NCBI GenBank assembly: GCA_002413395.1
Contig: DHWX01000136.1
Location: forward strand, 1 to 15,570
Source of the DNA: Polaromonas sp. UBA5171
GTDB lineage: Bacteria; Pseudomonadota; Gammaproteobacteria; Burkholderiales; Burkholderiaceae_C
DNA length: 15,570 nucleotides
Direction of reading: 5' to 3'
Every line of letters starts with the position of its first letter. The first letter of the stretch is position 1. A program made the translations under genes and the position numbers. The notes under the pieces are model-generated. The model was not told where the DNA came from, ran no database searches, and saw only the letters and a program-made list of their open reading frames with translations. This document shows positions 14,876 through 15,570 of this stretch, piece after piece.

Positions 14876-15546
14876 TAGCGACGGTCCGGGTAGTTGAGGC
14901 CAAGCCGGTAGATCGTCCGGAACAGCGCTGAAAACGAAAGCGCCAGCACCAGGTAGATCACGGCGACGACGATGTAAATCTCAAAACTGCGAAAGGTTTG
15001 CGACTGCAGGTTGGCCGCGACCGAGGTCAGGTCGTCTGCCGAAATGGCCGACACCACGCTGGAACTAAGCATAAGCAAAATAAACTGACTGGTCAGCGCC
15101 GGGTAAATGGCCTTGAGTGCGGGTTTCAGAATCACGAAGCGGAAAATTTCGTGGCGCTTCAGATTGAGCGCCAGGCCCGCTTCAATCTGCCCTTTGGGAA
15201 TGGACTCGATACCGGCGCGGATGATTTCGGTGGCATAGGCACCCAGATTCACCACCATGGCGGTCAGGGCCGCAGTGTAAGCCGACCAGCGCAAGCCCAG
15301 CACGGGCAGCGCGAAAAAGAAGAAAAAGAGTTGCACCAGAAACGGCGTGTTGCGAATCAGCTCGATGTAGGCGTTGATCACAAAACGCAGCGGTTTGGGG
15401 CCGGCGGTTTTGCCCCAGGCACACAGGATGGCCACTACCAGGCCCATCAGCATGGCCAGTATCGACAACTGAACGGTGCTCAGGGTGCCTTTGATGAGCA
15501 GTGACCAAGCTGCAAAAACGTCACCGAATTGAAATGTGTAGTTCAT
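14875..15546 (-). CDS. ABC transporter permease, PAAT (HisMQ) type
   Basis: A 223-residue inner-membrane permease, the first gene of the cluster inside the window. It has several hydrophobic segments (LSILAMLMGLVVAILCAW, FLVQLFFFFFALPVLGL and a C-terminal VVAVIYLVLALSF). The EAA loop reads ATEIIRAGIESIPKGQIEAG, close to the family consensus. It forms the channel with the next gene product. The ATG at 15544-15546 matches the family N-terminus, but the 24 bases before it that lie in the window are a C-rich repeat (minus strand) with no purine-rich ribosome site. The promoter, and any regulator gene, must lie beyond the right edge. Confidence 0.94.
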   Translation of the reverse strand: MNYTFQFGDVFAAWSLLIKGTLSTVQLSILAMLMGLVVAILCAWGKTAGPKPLRFVINAYIELIRNTPFLVQLFFFFFALPVLGLRWSAYTAALTAMVVNLGAYATEIIRAGIESIPKGQIEAGLALNLKRHEIFRFVILKPALKAIYPALTSQFILLMLSSSVVSAISADDLTSVAANLQSQTFRSFEIYIVVAVIYLVLALSFSALFRTIYRLGLNYPDRR

Positions 15547-15548
15547 GG

Positions 15549-15570
15549 GCGGGTGCGGGTGCGGGTGCGG
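15549..15570. repeat. Tandem hexamer repeat (GCGGGT) at the right edge
   Basis: The unit GCGGGT occurs 3.7 times in a row, running off the window edge, and ends two bases before the start codon of the first permease gene (complement CAT at 15544-15546). On the transcribed strand it reads ACCCGC repeats, filling the place where a ribosome-binding site would normally be. The total copy number is unknown because the array is cut by the window. Confidence 0.75.

Noticed and set aside
1..15570. CRISPR arrays, tRNA or rRNA genes, phage or defence genes
   Set aside because: Read through on both strands; no spaced repeat array, cloverleaf or relevant protein family was recognised.

Overview
The window looks like a piece of accessory chromosome from a GC-rich proteobacterium, most likely a member of the Burkholderiales (Comamonadaceae-like). 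That placement rests on the overall look of the Edd/Eda, 2-ketogluconate, TRAP and PAAT proteins and on the IS types; there is no rRNA or other phylogenetic marker, so it is an inference. Every intact gene reads on the minus strand; only two insertion-sequence remnants read on the plus strand.

Layout, left to right. (1) Positions 1-762 hold the right part of a decayed IS5-family element whose transposase is broken by at least one frameshift. (2) Positions 810-4014 hold a DeoR-type regulator, then a PdxA2-like dehydrogenase and a DUF1537 acid-sugar kinase. The last two form a tightly coupled operon typical of D-threonate/D-erythronate breakdown to dihydroxyacetone phosphate. A good intrinsic terminator separates the operon from the regulator, and TGAAGTT-type motifs recur around the regulator and at the operon promoter. 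(3) Positions 4287-6620 hold an SMP-30/gluconolactonase-like lactonase and the large TRAP permease subunit. The genes expected upstream (small permease, solute receptor) are gone, apart from a possible 35-codon tail. The break coincides with (4) a plus-strand C-terminal fragment of an IS6-family transposase (6623-7046).

(5) Positions 7177-15546 form a long, coherent catabolic cluster. In transcription order it encodes two PAAT-type permeases, a periplasmic binding protein, an ATPase, and KguE-like, KguK-like and KguD-like proteins, then Edd and Eda. Together these give a full route: import of a sugar acid (predicted 2-keto-D-gluconate), phosphorylation, reduction to 6-phosphogluconate, then Entner-Doudoroff cleavage to pyruvate and glyceraldehyde 3-phosphate. 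The unusual point is the transporter. The pseudomonad kgu operon uses an MFS permease (KguT), whereas here an amino-acid-type ABC importer fills that place. Its binding protein keeps the carboxylate-binding Arg but has Ser where amino-acid binders carry the Asp that holds the alpha-amino group. The edd gene appears to carry a one-base frameshift 28 codons after its natural start.

The window therefore joins two or three sugar-acid utilisation modules at IS scars. The left module looks less GC-rich than the right one, consistent with separate origins. No RNA gene, CRISPR array or phage gene was seen.
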